A stretch of 55,954 nt of DNA from Cryomorphaceae bacterium. Lineage in GTDB: Bacteria; Bacteroidota; Bacteroidia; Flavobacteriales_D; Crocinitomicaceae. Position numbers and translations under genes: made by a program. The notes under the pieces are model-generated. The model saw nothing but the letters and a program-made list of their open reading frames with translations, made no database searches and was not told where the DNA came from. This document shows positions 34,250-42,319 of this stretch, piece after piece (position 1 is the stretch's first letter; each line of letters begins with the position of its first letter). Where the stretch lies: assembly GCA_027490665.1 (NCBI GenBank), contig JAIXXP010000003.1:1-55954 (forward strand). The letters run 5' to 3'.

Positions 34250-37200
34250 ATGAAAGCAAAATATCCTGAGTACAAAGGATTAAATCTTCCTAATGTCGCT
34301 GCCACCGTTCTTGAAAAATGGCAAAAAGAATCCATTTTTCAGCAATCCGTGGCACAGCGCAACGGAGCACCCTCTTTTGTCTTTTATGAAGGGCCGCCTT
34401 CTGCCAATGGTTTGCCCGGCATTCACCACGTCATGGGCCGTGCCATTAAAGATATCTTTTGTCGTTACCAAACACTCAAAGGAAAACAAGTGCACCGCAA
34501 AGCCGGTTGGGACACCCACGGCTTGCCTGTAGAACTCGGCGTAGAAAAAGAACTCGGTATTACCAAAGAAGACATCGGTACCAAAATCAGTGTAGATGCC
34601 TATAACGAAGCTTGTAAAGAGGCGGTCATGCGCTACACCGATATCTGGAACCAACTCACCGAAAAAATGGGATATTGGGTCGATATGCAAGATCCATACA
34701 TTACCTACACCCCTAAATACATGGAGAGCGTTTGGTGGTTGCTCGCTCAGCTTTACAACAAAGGATTGTTGTATAAAGGCTATACCATTCAGCCGTACTC
34801 GCCTAAAGCAGGAACAGGCCTGTCTTCGCATGAACTCAACCAACCGGGTTGCTACAAGGACGTCAAAGACACCACAGTTGTAGCTATGTTCGAGCTTTTA
34901 GCTGGACAAAACCTCCCGTTCGAAGCAAGTTTTTGCGAACAAACGCATTTACTCGCCTGGACCACTACACCCTGGACACTTCCCTCTAATACGGCATTGA
35001 CAGTAGGCCCGCAAATTGAGTACGTTCTCGTTGCAACCTACAATCAATATACTTTTGAACCCATGCAAGTTGTGCTTGCTAAAAACTTGGTGGGGTATCA
35101 ATTTGCAAAAGGATTTACGCAAGTTCAAGATGTAGCAGAGTTGGCAAGTTATGAGAAGGGAGCTAAACAAATACCCTATTTTATTTTAGATACTTGCTTG
35201 GGTAAAGAATTACTAGACTTACGCTATGCCCAACTCTTGCCTTATGCCCAACCTGCCGAAAACGCAGCTGCAGCTTTCCGCGTCATTGGCGGCGATTTTG
35301 TAACTACCGAAGACGGCACCGGAATTGTACATACCGCCCCAACTTTTGGTGCAGATGACGCCCGTGTGGCGGCTGACGCCGGTGTGCCAGGGCTGCTCGT
35401 CGCAGACGAGCGAGGCAACCTCGTGCCGCTCGTAGACCTCCAAGGCCGTTTCCGTTCGGAAGTCGGGCCTTATGCAGGCATGTACGTCAAAAATGAATAC
35501 TACGATGCAGGTCAGGAGCCAGAACGTTCCGTAGATGTGCAAATTGCCATTCAACTCAAAGAAGAAGGCAAGGCCTTTAAAGTTGAGAAATACGAGCACT
35601 CCTATCCACATTGTTGGCGCACAGACAAACCGGTCCTGTATTATCCGCTAGACTCCTGGTTTATCCGAGTAACAGATCAAAAAGACCAATTAGTTGCTCT
35701 CAATAAAGAAATCAACTGGAAGCCAGAAGCAACAGGCACAGGGCGCTTTGGCAAGTGGCTCGAAAACGCCAACGACTGGAACCTCTCGCGTTCGCGTTAT
35801 TGGGGCATTCCAATTCCTATTTGGTCTACCGAAGAGGGCGATGAACGCAAATGCATCGATTCTATTGCCACGCTTCAACAAGAAATTGACTTAGCCATTG
35901 CTGCCGGCTTTATGTCCAGCAACCCATTTGCGGGCTTCAAGCCATCTGATTTTTCAGCGGCCAACTACGAGCAAATCGACCTACATAAACACAAAGTTGA
36001 TCCGATCATCTTGGTTTCGCCATCGGGCAAACCCATGAAACGCGAGGCAGACCTCATTGACGTTTGGTTCGACTCCGGCGCTATGCCCTATGCTCAATTG
36101 CACTATCCTTTTGAAAACCGCGAACTCATAGACAACAATTTGGCTTTCCCAGCAGACTTTATCGCAGAGGGCGTAGACCAAACCCGCGGATGGTTTTATA
36201 CCCTCCATGCCATTGCAACTATGGTTTTTGGATCGAAAGCCTATAAAAATGTGGTTTCAAATGGTTTAGTCCTCGACAAAAACGGACAAAAAATGTCCAA
36301 GCGCTTGGGCAATGCCATTGACCCGTTCTCAACTTTAGATCAATATGGCCCAGATGCCACGCGTTGGTACATGATTACCAATGCCCAACCTTGGGACAAC
36401 CTCAAATTCGACTTAGAAGGTATTGCTGAGGTACAACGCAAGTTTTTCGGAACACTTTACAATACTTATTCTTTCTTTGCGCTTTATGCCAATATCGATG
36501 GCTTTACTTTTGAAGAAGAGGCCATTGCACTCTCGCAAAGACCAGAAATTGACCAATGGGTACTTTCCAAACTGAACTCTTTGGTAGCAGAGGTAGATGC
36601 AGCTTATGCAGCCTATGAGCCCACTAAAGCAGGCCGCGCCATTCAAGAGTTTGTAAGCGAGCAATTATCTAATTGGTATGTGCGTTTGTGCCGCCGTCGT
36701 TTCTGGAAAAATGACGACGCCCAAGACAAACTTGCTGCTTACCAAACACTCTACACTTGTTTGGAAACCGTAGCTGTTTTAGCTGCGCCAATTGCGCCGT
36801 TTTACATGGATCAGCTCTATTCAGATTTGAATCAAACTACCGGCCGACACGCTAAAGCATCTGTACACCTTGCCGATTTCCCTCAAGCCATTGCCAATCA
36901 AATTCTACCGACACTAGAAACCCAAATGGAACTCGCACAAAAAACTTGTTCGTTGGTACTGGCCTTGCGCAAGAAGCAGCATATCCGTGTGCGTCAGCCT
37001 TTGCAAAAAATCATGATTCCTGTGTTAAATGCGCAGGAGGCAGCCAATTTCCGCCATGTCACAGACCTCATTTGCTCAGAAGTCAACGTCAAAGAACTCG
37101 AGCTCCTTACCGATACAGGCATCCTCGTGAAGTCCATTAAACCGAACTTCAAAACAATTGGGCCCAAATACGGCAAGCAAATGAAAGCAATTAGCGCATT

Positions 37201-37645
37201 GGTCCAGCAGTTCGACCAAAACGATATCGCGCAAATTGAACAAAATGCAGGCTGGAGTGGCCTCGTCGACGGCGAAACACTCGTACTAGACCTCAGCGAT
37301 TTCGAGATCCAAGCTCAGGATATTCCAGGTTGGTTGGTTGCCAATGAAAATGGCCTCACCGTTGCCCTCGACGTCACTATTTCGGACGAGCTCAAGGCTG
37401 AAGGATTGGCTAGAGAAATTGTAAACCGCATTCAAAATTTGCGCAAAGAAAGCGCCTTTGACGTCACGGACCGCATCCATGTTCTCATCGACACCACCGA
37501 ACAAATACAGGCGGCAATTACAGCGCATAAAACTTATATTTGTACAGAGGTATTGGCCAACGATATTCAATTTGAAACGCTGGATATTCCAAAAACAGAA
37601 GAAATCGAAGGCGAAGCTGATACCGCAATTCAACTTTCAAAATAA
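34250..37645 (+). CDS. ileS: Isoleucine-tRNA ligase
   Basis: The 1131-residue class I synthetase has the HIGH-type motif GIHHVMG (in PSANGLPGIHHVMG), an editing (CP1) domain with WTTTPWTLPSNTAL and DGTGIVHTAPTFGADD, DVWFDSGAMPY, and the KMSKR loop GQKMSKRLGNA. The length and the C-terminal extension (VKELELL, IKPNFKTIGPKYGKQ) mark the long, eukaryote-like IleRS type, which is less sensitive to mupirocin and typical of Bacteroidota. It charges tRNA-Ile and edits Val. The biotin carrier gene follows by five bases, probably in the same transcript. Confidence 0.97.
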   Translation: MKAKYPEYKGLNLPNVAATVLEKWQKESIFQQSVAQRNGAPSFVFYEGPPSANGLPGIHHVMGRAIKDIFCRYQTLKGKQVHRKAGWDTHGLPVELGVEKELGITKEDIGTKISVDAYNEACKEAVMRYTDIWNQLTEKMGYWVDMQDPYITYTPKYMESVWWLLAQLYNKGLLYKGYTIQPYSPKAGTGLSSHELNQPGCYKDVKDTTVVAMFELLAGQNLPFEASFCEQTHLLAWTTTPWTLPSNTALTVGPQIEYVLVATYNQYTFEPMQVVLAKNLVGYQFAKGFTQVQDVAELASYEKGAKQIPYFILDTCLGKELLDLRYAQLLPYAQPAENAAAAFRVIGGDFVTTEDGTGIVHTAPTFGADDARVAADAGVPGLLVADERGNLVPLVDLQGRFRSEVGPYAGMYVKNEYYDAGQEPERSVDVQIAIQLKEEGKAFKVEKYEHSYPHCWRTDKPVLYYPLDSWFIRVTDQKDQLVALNKEINWKPEATGTGRFGKWLENANDWNLSRSRYWGIPIPIWSTEEGDERKCIDSIATLQQEIDLAIAAGFMSSNPFAGFKPSDFSAANYEQIDLHKHKVDPIILVSPSGKPMKREADLIDVWFDSGAMPYAQLHYPFENRELIDNNLAFPADFIAEGVDQTRGWFYTLHAIATMVFGSKAYKNVVSNGLVLDKNGQKMSKRLGNAIDPFSTLDQYGPDATRWYMITNAQPWDNLKFDLEGIAEVQRKFFGTLYNTYSFFALYANIDGFTFEEEAIALSQRPEIDQWVLSKLNSLVAEVDAAYAAYEPTKAGRAIQEFVSEQLSNWYVRLCRRRFWKNDDAQDKLAAYQTLYTCLETVAVLAAPIAPFYMDQLYSDLNQTTGRHAKASVHLADFPQAIANQILPTLETQMELAQKTCSLVLALRKKQHIRVRQPLQKIMIPVLNAQEAANFRHVTDLICSEVNVKELELLTDTGILVKSIKPNFKTIGPKYGKQMKAISALVQQFDQNDIAQIEQNAGWSGLVDGETLVLDLSDFEIQAQDIPGWLVANENGLTVALDVTISDELKAEGLAREIVNRIQNLRKESAFDVTDRIHVLIDTTEQIQAAITAHKTYICTEVLANDIQFETLDIPKTEEIEGEADTAIQLSK

Positions 37646-37650
37646 CGCAC

Positions 37651-38112
37651 ATGAACAACTGGTTCCTAGACGATAAAGAAACTCAAACCTTAAGTGGTGC
37701 AGCTGTCAAATGGTTTGACCACCGTTTTTTTGAAATCAAGTTTGACGGTAAAAAATACCACGGAGAGCTCGTAGCAGACCAATCTGAAACGGGTCAACTT
37801 ACGATCCGCATCAATCACCGCACTTTTGAGGTTAAAAAAGCACATGCCCTAGACGCGCTCATAGCAGCCATGGGCCTAGACCAACCAAAGTTGCGCAAGT
37901 TAAAAGAAATGCAGGCACCAATGCCGGGCCGCGTGACCGCCATACATGTGCAGGTAGGGCAAGAAGTAGAGCCAGGCGCTGCGCTCCTTTCTCTCGAAGC
38001 CATGAAAATGGAAAATGTCTTGAAAGCTGAAGGTGTAGGTGTAGTTTCAGCAATTGCGATTCAAGAAGGTGATGTAGTAGAAAAAGGTGCTATCCTTATT
38101 CATTTTGAGTAA
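37651..38112 (+). CDS. Biotin/lipoyl carrier protein (biotin carboxyl carrier)
   Basis: The 153-residue protein has an N-terminal about 70-residue region and a C-terminal biotinyl domain (about 82-153). The canonical EAMKMEN carries the biotin lysine at residue 119, 35 residues from the end as expected. The preceding APMPGRVTAIHVQVG fits acyl-CoA carboxylase carriers. It would carry CO2 from biotin carboxylase to a carboxyltransferase. Neither subunit is adjacent; a beta subunit lies 12 kb away at 50039. It lies 5 bases behind ileS, an unusual neighbour. Whether it serves propionyl-CoA or acetyl-CoA carboxylase is not readable. Confidence 0.92.
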   Translation: MNNWFLDDKETQTLSGAAVKWFDHRFFEIKFDGKKYHGELVADQSETGQLTIRINHRTFEVKKAHALDALIAAMGLDQPKLRKLKEMQAPMPGRVTAIHVQVGQEVEPGAALLSLEAMKMENVLKAEGVGVVSAIAIQEGDVVEKGAILIHFE

Positions 38113-38198
38113 TGATAAATTCCCTTTGAGAAATGATTTACCTAAGTTCTTCTATAAGAAGTTGACCTTTATTTGTTGCGTCTTCAGTTTTTAGGCGT

Positions 38199-38603
38199 TT
38201 ATTTGATCCGAATCTGACATTTTTTATCGCGGTCTAGAACTACTTTAGCCGACTCAAAGCTTGGTGCTGAAAACGTTTCTCTAGCATTATTCGAAAAACC
38301 ATAGGCCTCTGTGGGCGCACCAAATAGGTTTTTGTCGAGCTTACCATTCTTGTTTTCGTCGTGATAAACGGCCAACGCATAGGTATCTTTGGGTAGGTTT
38401 TTGAACCGATACGTGTGGCTTTTGCCTTCATGCGTGACAACCACACCTTTGTATTGTTTGCCGAAAAGCGGGAAGGTACTGCTTGAATTGAATAAACCGA
38501 TGAAAATGGTTCCTTTGTTGTTAGGGATACCCTCTACCTCCACCTCGAGGTCATACGAGCTGCCTAGCAGACTCAATAAAGAAAGAATAAGGATCAGTTT
38601 CAT
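38199..38603 (-). CDS. DUF2141-family secreted protein
   Basis: The 134-residue protein has a signal peptide (MKLILILSLLSLLGSSYD) and a DUF2141 domain: GIPNNKGTIFIGLFNSSSTF, FKNLPKDTYALAVYHDENKNGKLDKNLFGAPTEAYGFSNNAR. The DENKNGKLD loop is EF-hand-like and suggests calcium binding. It folds as an Ig-like beta sandwich, probably in the periplasm. The family's role is not known. ATG at 38603 gives the signal peptide; the longer upstream start does not. A promoter is visible just upstream. The 86 bases between this gene and the biotin carrier gene hold only a weak hairpin near 38154-38167. Confidence 0.87.
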   Translation of the reverse strand: MKLILILSLLSLLGSSYDLEVEVEGIPNNKGTIFIGLFNSSSTFPLFGKQYKGVVVTHEGKSHTYRFKNLPKDTYALAVYHDENKNGKLDKNLFGAPTEAYGFSNNARETFSAPSFESAKVVLDRDKKCQIRIK

Positions 38604-38614
38604 ATTGCTACTAA

Positions 38615-38645
38615 CAAACTTAAAGTAAAGCTGTTCAGCTACCAA
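38615..38645 (-). promoter_or_regulatory. Promoter of the DUF2141 gene
   Basis: On the minus strand TTG (38645-38643) is followed after 20 bases by TAAGTTTG (38622-38615), matching TTTG/TAnnTTTG. ATG lies 11 bases further on. It faces away from the galE promoter only 10 bases away. Confidence 0.5.
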
Positions 38646-38654
38646 CAGATTCTC

Positions 38655-38662
38655 TAACTTTG
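38655..38662 (+). promoter_or_regulatory. -7 promoter box (TAACTTTG) for galE, likely leaderless
   Basis: TAACTTTG ends four bases before the galE ATG at 38667, the same arrangement as at the SCO, asnS and 48451 genes. The -33 element is weak. Confidence 0.5.
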
Positions 38663-38666
38663 TTTC

Positions 38667-39689
38667 ATGAATAAATACATCTTAGTTACTGGAGGTGCAG
38701 GTTATATTGGCTCACACACGGTTGTTGCCTTGCAAAAGCAAGGGTTTATACCCGTTATTGCCGATGATTTCCGCAATGCAAATCCAGTAGTTTTAGAGGG
38801 CTTGCGCCACATTCTAGGACACGAGACTATTGTACATCGCGTTGACATCTGCGACAAGCCTGCAATGGAAGCACTCTTTGAAAAATACGCGTTTACTGGA
38901 GTGATCCATTTTGCCGCCTATAAAGCTGTAGGCGAATCAGTGCAAAAACCTTTAGCCTATTACCAAAACAATTTGGTAGGGCTGCTCAATATCTTAGCTT
39001 TAATCGAAGCATTTGAGGTTCAAAATTTTGTTTTTTCGTCTTCTTGCACGGTATATGGTGAGCCGCAAGGCGCCAAGGAAGTTAGTGAAGCTACACCCAA
39101 ACAACTACCAGAGTCGCCGTATGGTTACACTAAATGGATGGGTGAGCAAATAATTGCTGATTTTCACCGCAGTGCTCCACAGCTCAAGCTTATGAACCTG
39201 CGTTATTTCAATCCTGTTGGTGCGCATCCGTCTGCAAGAATAGGTGAGTTTCCGATTGGGAAACCCAATAATTTGTTGCCATTTGTGACCCAAACAGCCA
39301 TTGGCAAACAAGCACATTTAACTGTTTTTGGCAACGATTACCCAACCCGTGATGGTTCTTGTATAAGAGACTATATCCACGTAATGGATCTCGCCGAGGC
39401 GCATGTAGCGGCCTTGACTTATTTAATGAATCAAAACGAAGGTTTATTAGAAGCCGTGAATATTGGCACCGGTGAGGGCACTTCTGTACTCGAAATTGTA
39501 AAGGCTTTTGAACGCATTACAGGCCAACCTTTGCCTCATGTGCTTGGCCCGCGAAGAGCAGGCGATGTCATCGAAATTTACGCCAACGCAACCAAAGGCC
39601 AAGAATTACTAGGCTGGAAGGCGCGTTTGAGCATAGACGACGCCATTAAAGATGCTTGGGCTTGGGAGAACTATTTAGCAACCTTATGA
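38667..39689 (+). CDS. galE: UDP-glucose 4-epimerase
   Basis: The 340-residue extended SDR enzyme has the NAD-binding TGGAGYIGSHTVVAL, the serine of SSSCTVYG, and the catalytic YxxxK in SPYGYTKWMGEQ. RYFNPVGAHPSARIGE and the GDVIEIYANATKG region complete a typical GalE. It interconverts UDP-glucose and UDP-galactose for polysaccharide or LPS precursors in the cytoplasm. The stop TGA overlaps the ATG of the TatD gene (ATGA), and the asparaginase gene follows with an 8-base overlap, making a three-gene unit. Confidence 0.95.
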   Translation: MNKYILVTGGAGYIGSHTVVALQKQGFIPVIADDFRNANPVVLEGLRHILGHETIVHRVDICDKPAMEALFEKYAFTGVIHFAAYKAVGESVQKPLAYYQNNLVGLLNILALIEAFEVQNFVFSSSCTVYGEPQGAKEVSEATPKQLPESPYGYTKWMGEQIIADFHRSAPQLKLMNLRYFNPVGAHPSARIGEFPIGKPNNLLPFVTQTAIGKQAHLTVFGNDYPTRDGSCIRDYIHVMDLAEAHVAALTYLMNQNEGLLEAVNIGTGEGTSVLEIVKAFERITGQPLPHVLGPRRAGDVIEIYANATKGQELLGWKARLSIDDAIKDAWAWENYLATL

Positions 39690-40483
39690 TCATAGATACA
39701 CATTCACACCTCTATGCTGAGGAGTTTGATACAGACCGCGCTGAGGTCTTGAAACGCGCCAAGCAAACAGGGGTAGGGGCTATTTTATTGCCCAATATTG
39801 ACGTCGATAGTATTGTTGCGCTAGAACAATTAGCCAACGAACAAATCTCTTGCGTGCCAATGATGGGCTTGCATCCAACCTACGTCAAAGACAACTGGCA
39901 GCAAGAACTTGCTACTATAGAAGCTCAGCTTTTTGCAGCTCCGGAGCGTTATTGTGCTGTGGGTGAAATTGGTCTAGATCTTTATTGGGACGACACCTTT
40001 TTGGAAGCTCAAAAAGAAGTGTTCCGAATTCAAGTACAATGGGCTAAAAAATTGCAATTGCCCATCGCTATACATGTACGCAAAGCTTTTGAAGAATTGT
40101 TTGCCGTACTTGATCAGGAATGGTCACCAGAACTAAGTGGTGTTTTTCACTGTTTTACAGGCAGCAAAGAGCAGGTGCAGCGGATTTTAAAGTATCAGCA
40201 TTTTTATTTTGGCATCGGTGGGGTCCTTACTTACAAAAATGCGGGCTTGGCCGAGGTAGTTAAAGACATTCCGCTGGATAAACTACTGCTTGAAACCGAC
40301 GCTCCGTATTTATCGCCTGTGCCGTATCGTGGCAAACGCAATGAGCCTTCCTATCTTATTGAGGTGGTTACTAAATTACAAGAAACCCTAGGTTTATCTT
40401 CCGCCGAAATTGAAGCCCAAACAAGTGCAAATGCCATTCGCCTTTTTCACTTAGAAAAATTCCTTACATTCGAGCATGCGTAA
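39686..40483 (+). CDS. tatD: TatD-family hydrolase (DNase)
   Basis: The 265-residue protein is a metal-dependent TIM-barrel hydrolase: IDTHSHLYAEEFDTDR at the start, GLHPTYVKDNW, GEIGLDLYWD, CFTGSKEQVQ, GIGGVLTYKN and LLETDAPYLSP. The metal-binding His and Asp residues of the TatD family are present. TatD/YcfH proteins are 3'-5' deoxyribonucleases linked to repair, and some remove D-amino acids from tRNA. ATG at 39686 is chosen because it overlaps the galE stop and starts right at MIIDTHSHL; longer starts lie inside galE. Confidence 0.93.
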   Translation: MIIDTHSHLYAEEFDTDRAEVLKRAKQTGVGAILLPNIDVDSIVALEQLANEQISCVPMMGLHPTYVKDNWQQELATIEAQLFAAPERYCAVGEIGLDLYWDDTFLEAQKEVFRIQVQWAKKLQLPIAIHVRKAFEELFAVLDQEWSPELSGVFHCFTGSKEQVQRILKYQHFYFGIGGVLTYKNAGLAEVVKDIPLDKLLLETDAPYLSPVPYRGKRNEPSYLIEVVTKLQETLGLSSAEIEAQTSANAIRLFHLEKFLTFEHA

Positions 40484-41507
40484 GCTCTTACTTATTTACA
40501 CCGGCGGCACCATTGGCATGATTACTAATGCACAAACTGGCGCCCTTGAAAGTTTTGATTTTGCACATCTTTATGCGCATATTCCAGAACTCAAACGTTT
40601 TGAGCTCGATATACAAGTCAAGAGTTTTGAACAACCGCTAGATTCTTCGGAAGTTAGCCCCCAGCATTGGCAACAAATAGCTTCCTGGATCACCGATGCA
40701 TACGACCAGTTTGACGGTTTTGTAATCTTACACGGCACAGACACCATGGCCTACACAGCCAGCGCCCTAAGTTTTATGTTGCAAGGCTTAAGAAAGCCGA
40801 TCGTATTTACGGGATCGCAGCTGCCCATTGGCATCATCAGAACCGATGGTAAAGAAAACCTGATTACCGCTATTGAAATTGCCGCGGCATGCGATGCCCA
40901 AGGTGAACCAATAGTGCAAGAAGTTGCTGTCTATTTTGAATACGCACTCTTTAGAGGGAACAGGAGTTCTAAGGTATCGGCACATCAGTTTGAGGCCTTT
41001 GCAGCACCGAATTATCCGCTATTGGCCAAGGCAGGCGTACAAATTGAATGGTACAAAGAGCGTTTGTTTCGGACAAACTTACCGGCGCTTCAACCCCAAC
41101 TCCAGTTAAGTAATGAGGTGCTTATTTGGCGTCTTTTCCCAGGAATGCCAATAGCTTTATACGCAAAGGCACTTCAATTTCCTCAAGTAAAAATTTTGAT
41201 CTTAGAAACTTTTGGTGCTGGCAATGCTTTTAGCACTATCGAATTTCAGTCAGTTATTCAAGGATATATTGCTGCTGGTGGTTTGGTATTGAATATCACA
41301 CAGTGCCAGAGTGGTGCTGTGCGCCAAGGCGCTTACCAAACCAGTACGTTTTTCGAACAAATTGGTGTCGTTAGCGGCGCAGATTTAACAGCCGAAGCAG
41401 CACTAACCAAAAGTATGTTCGCATTGGCCAATATCGAGGCGGCCCACCGTGGGCACTTTCTTAAATCTGCAATTGTTGGCGAACTGACTACTCTTGAAAA
41501 AGGATAA
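40476..41507 (+). CDS. ansA: Type I (cytoplasmic) L-asparaginase
   Basis: The 343-residue enzyme has the two threonine motifs of the asparaginase/glutaminase fold: IYTGGTIGMI near the start, and HGTDTMAYTASALSFML near residue 90. FTGSQLPIG and TFGAGNA follow. There is no signal peptide, so it is the cytoplasmic AnsA type that hydrolyses asparagine to aspartate and ammonia. Its ATG lies 8 bases inside the tatD frame. Its stop directly abuts the stop of the convergent FtsE-like gene with no gap. Confidence 0.94.
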   Translation: MRKLLLIYTGGTIGMITNAQTGALESFDFAHLYAHIPELKRFELDIQVKSFEQPLDSSEVSPQHWQQIASWITDAYDQFDGFVILHGTDTMAYTASALSFMLQGLRKPIVFTGSQLPIGIIRTDGKENLITAIEIAAACDAQGEPIVQEVAVYFEYALFRGNRSSKVSAHQFEAFAAPNYPLLAKAGVQIEWYKERLFRTNLPALQPQLQLSNEVLIWRLFPGMPIALYAKALQFPQVKILILETFGAGNAFSTIEFQSVIQGYIAAGGLVLNITQCQSGAVRQGAYQTSTFFEQIGVVSGADLTAEAALTKSMFALANIEAAHRGHFLKSAIVGELTTLEKG

Positions 41508-42179
41508 TTAGTTTCTTTCGATTAATTTGCCGTCTAACACTTCTAAAATTCTTCCAGGATAATGCTGTACCATTTGCATGTCATGGGTGGCCATTAAAAT
41601 AGCGGTGTTTTCTTCTTTAGCGACCGCTAAGAGTAGTTCCATGATTTCTTTGGAGGTTTCAGGATCAAGGTTACCGGTGGGTTCGTCGGCAAGAATGAGT
41701 GCAGGCTGATTGAGTAATGCCCTCGCGATAGATACGCGTTGTTGTTCTCCACCAGAAAGCATGTGTGGAAAAGCATTTGCTTTTTGCTCAATTCCGACAA
41801 GCTGTAGGCAATTGAGCGCACGTTGTTCCATGAGTTTTTTGTCTTTCCAGCCCGTTGCGCCCAGAACAAACTTGAGGTTGTCAATTACATTTCGGTCTGT
41901 GAGCAACTGAAAATCTTGAAATACAATACCAATTTTGCGGCGCAAAAATGGGATATCTTTGCGTTTGAGTCCTTTTAAGGAATATCCACAAACCTCGCCA
42001 TCACCTTCTAACAAAGGAATTTCAGCGTAAAGCGTTTTGAGCAAACTACTCTTCCCGCTACCGGTTTTACCGATTAAATAGGCAAAAGATTGAGCAGCTA
42101 GTTCGAGCTGAACTTGATCTAAGATGAGGTTATCTTGTTGGTAGATTTTGGCCGCGGCCAGCGCAATGACATTTGACAC
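41508..42179 (-). CDS. FtsE-like ABC transporter ATP-binding protein
   Basis: The 223-residue ATPase has Walker A GKTGSGKSSLLKTL, Q-loop VFQDFQLL, signature LSGGEQQRVSIARALLNQ, Walker B LILADEPTGNLD, and H-loop ATHD. This sequence type fits FtsE, which works with FtsX to switch on cell-wall hydrolases in division; the same class includes LolD and MacB-type ATPases. No FtsX-like permease is adjacent, which is usual for Bacteroidota but leaves the partner open. It diverges from the TPR gene over 140 bases that contain several AT-rich stretches; a TAAATTTG on the minus strand at 42257-42250 is a possible promoter. Confidence 0.88.
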   Translation of the reverse strand: MSNVIALAAAKIYQQDNLILDQVQLELAAQSFAYLIGKTGSGKSSLLKTLYAEIPLLEGDGEVCGYSLKGLKRKDIPFLRRKIGIVFQDFQLLTDRNVIDNLKFVLGATGWKDKKLMEQRALNCLQLVGIEQKANAFPHMLSGGEQQRVSIARALLNQPALILADEPTGNLDPETSKEIMELLLAVAKEENTAILMATHDMQMVQHYPGRILEVLDGKLIERN

Positions 42180-42319
42180 GAGTTCTAATTTTAGACAAAT
42201 GTGTTCAATATGTCGTAACCATTTGTTAAAACACTCGATTTTATCTTAACAAATTTAGGTTTAAAACTTTTGCCTACACGGGTCTAGATGGGCCCATACC
42301 CCTCTTAATTTTACATTCT

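Noticed and set aside
34280..34843. 187-codon open frame opposite ileS
   Set aside because: It lies wholly antisense to the N-terminal HIGH region of ileS and has no recognisable motif, signal or start context.
38113..38198. Possible terminator between the biotin carrier and DUF2141 genes
   Set aside because: Only a five-base-pair stem (CTTCT with AGAAG) without a T tract; too weak to call.
42180..42319. Possible tRNA, small RNA or riboswitch in the 140-base gap between the FtsE-like and TPR genes
   Set aside because: No cloverleaf, conserved riboswitch core or strong hairpin with a T run was seen; only AT-rich promoter-like sequence.
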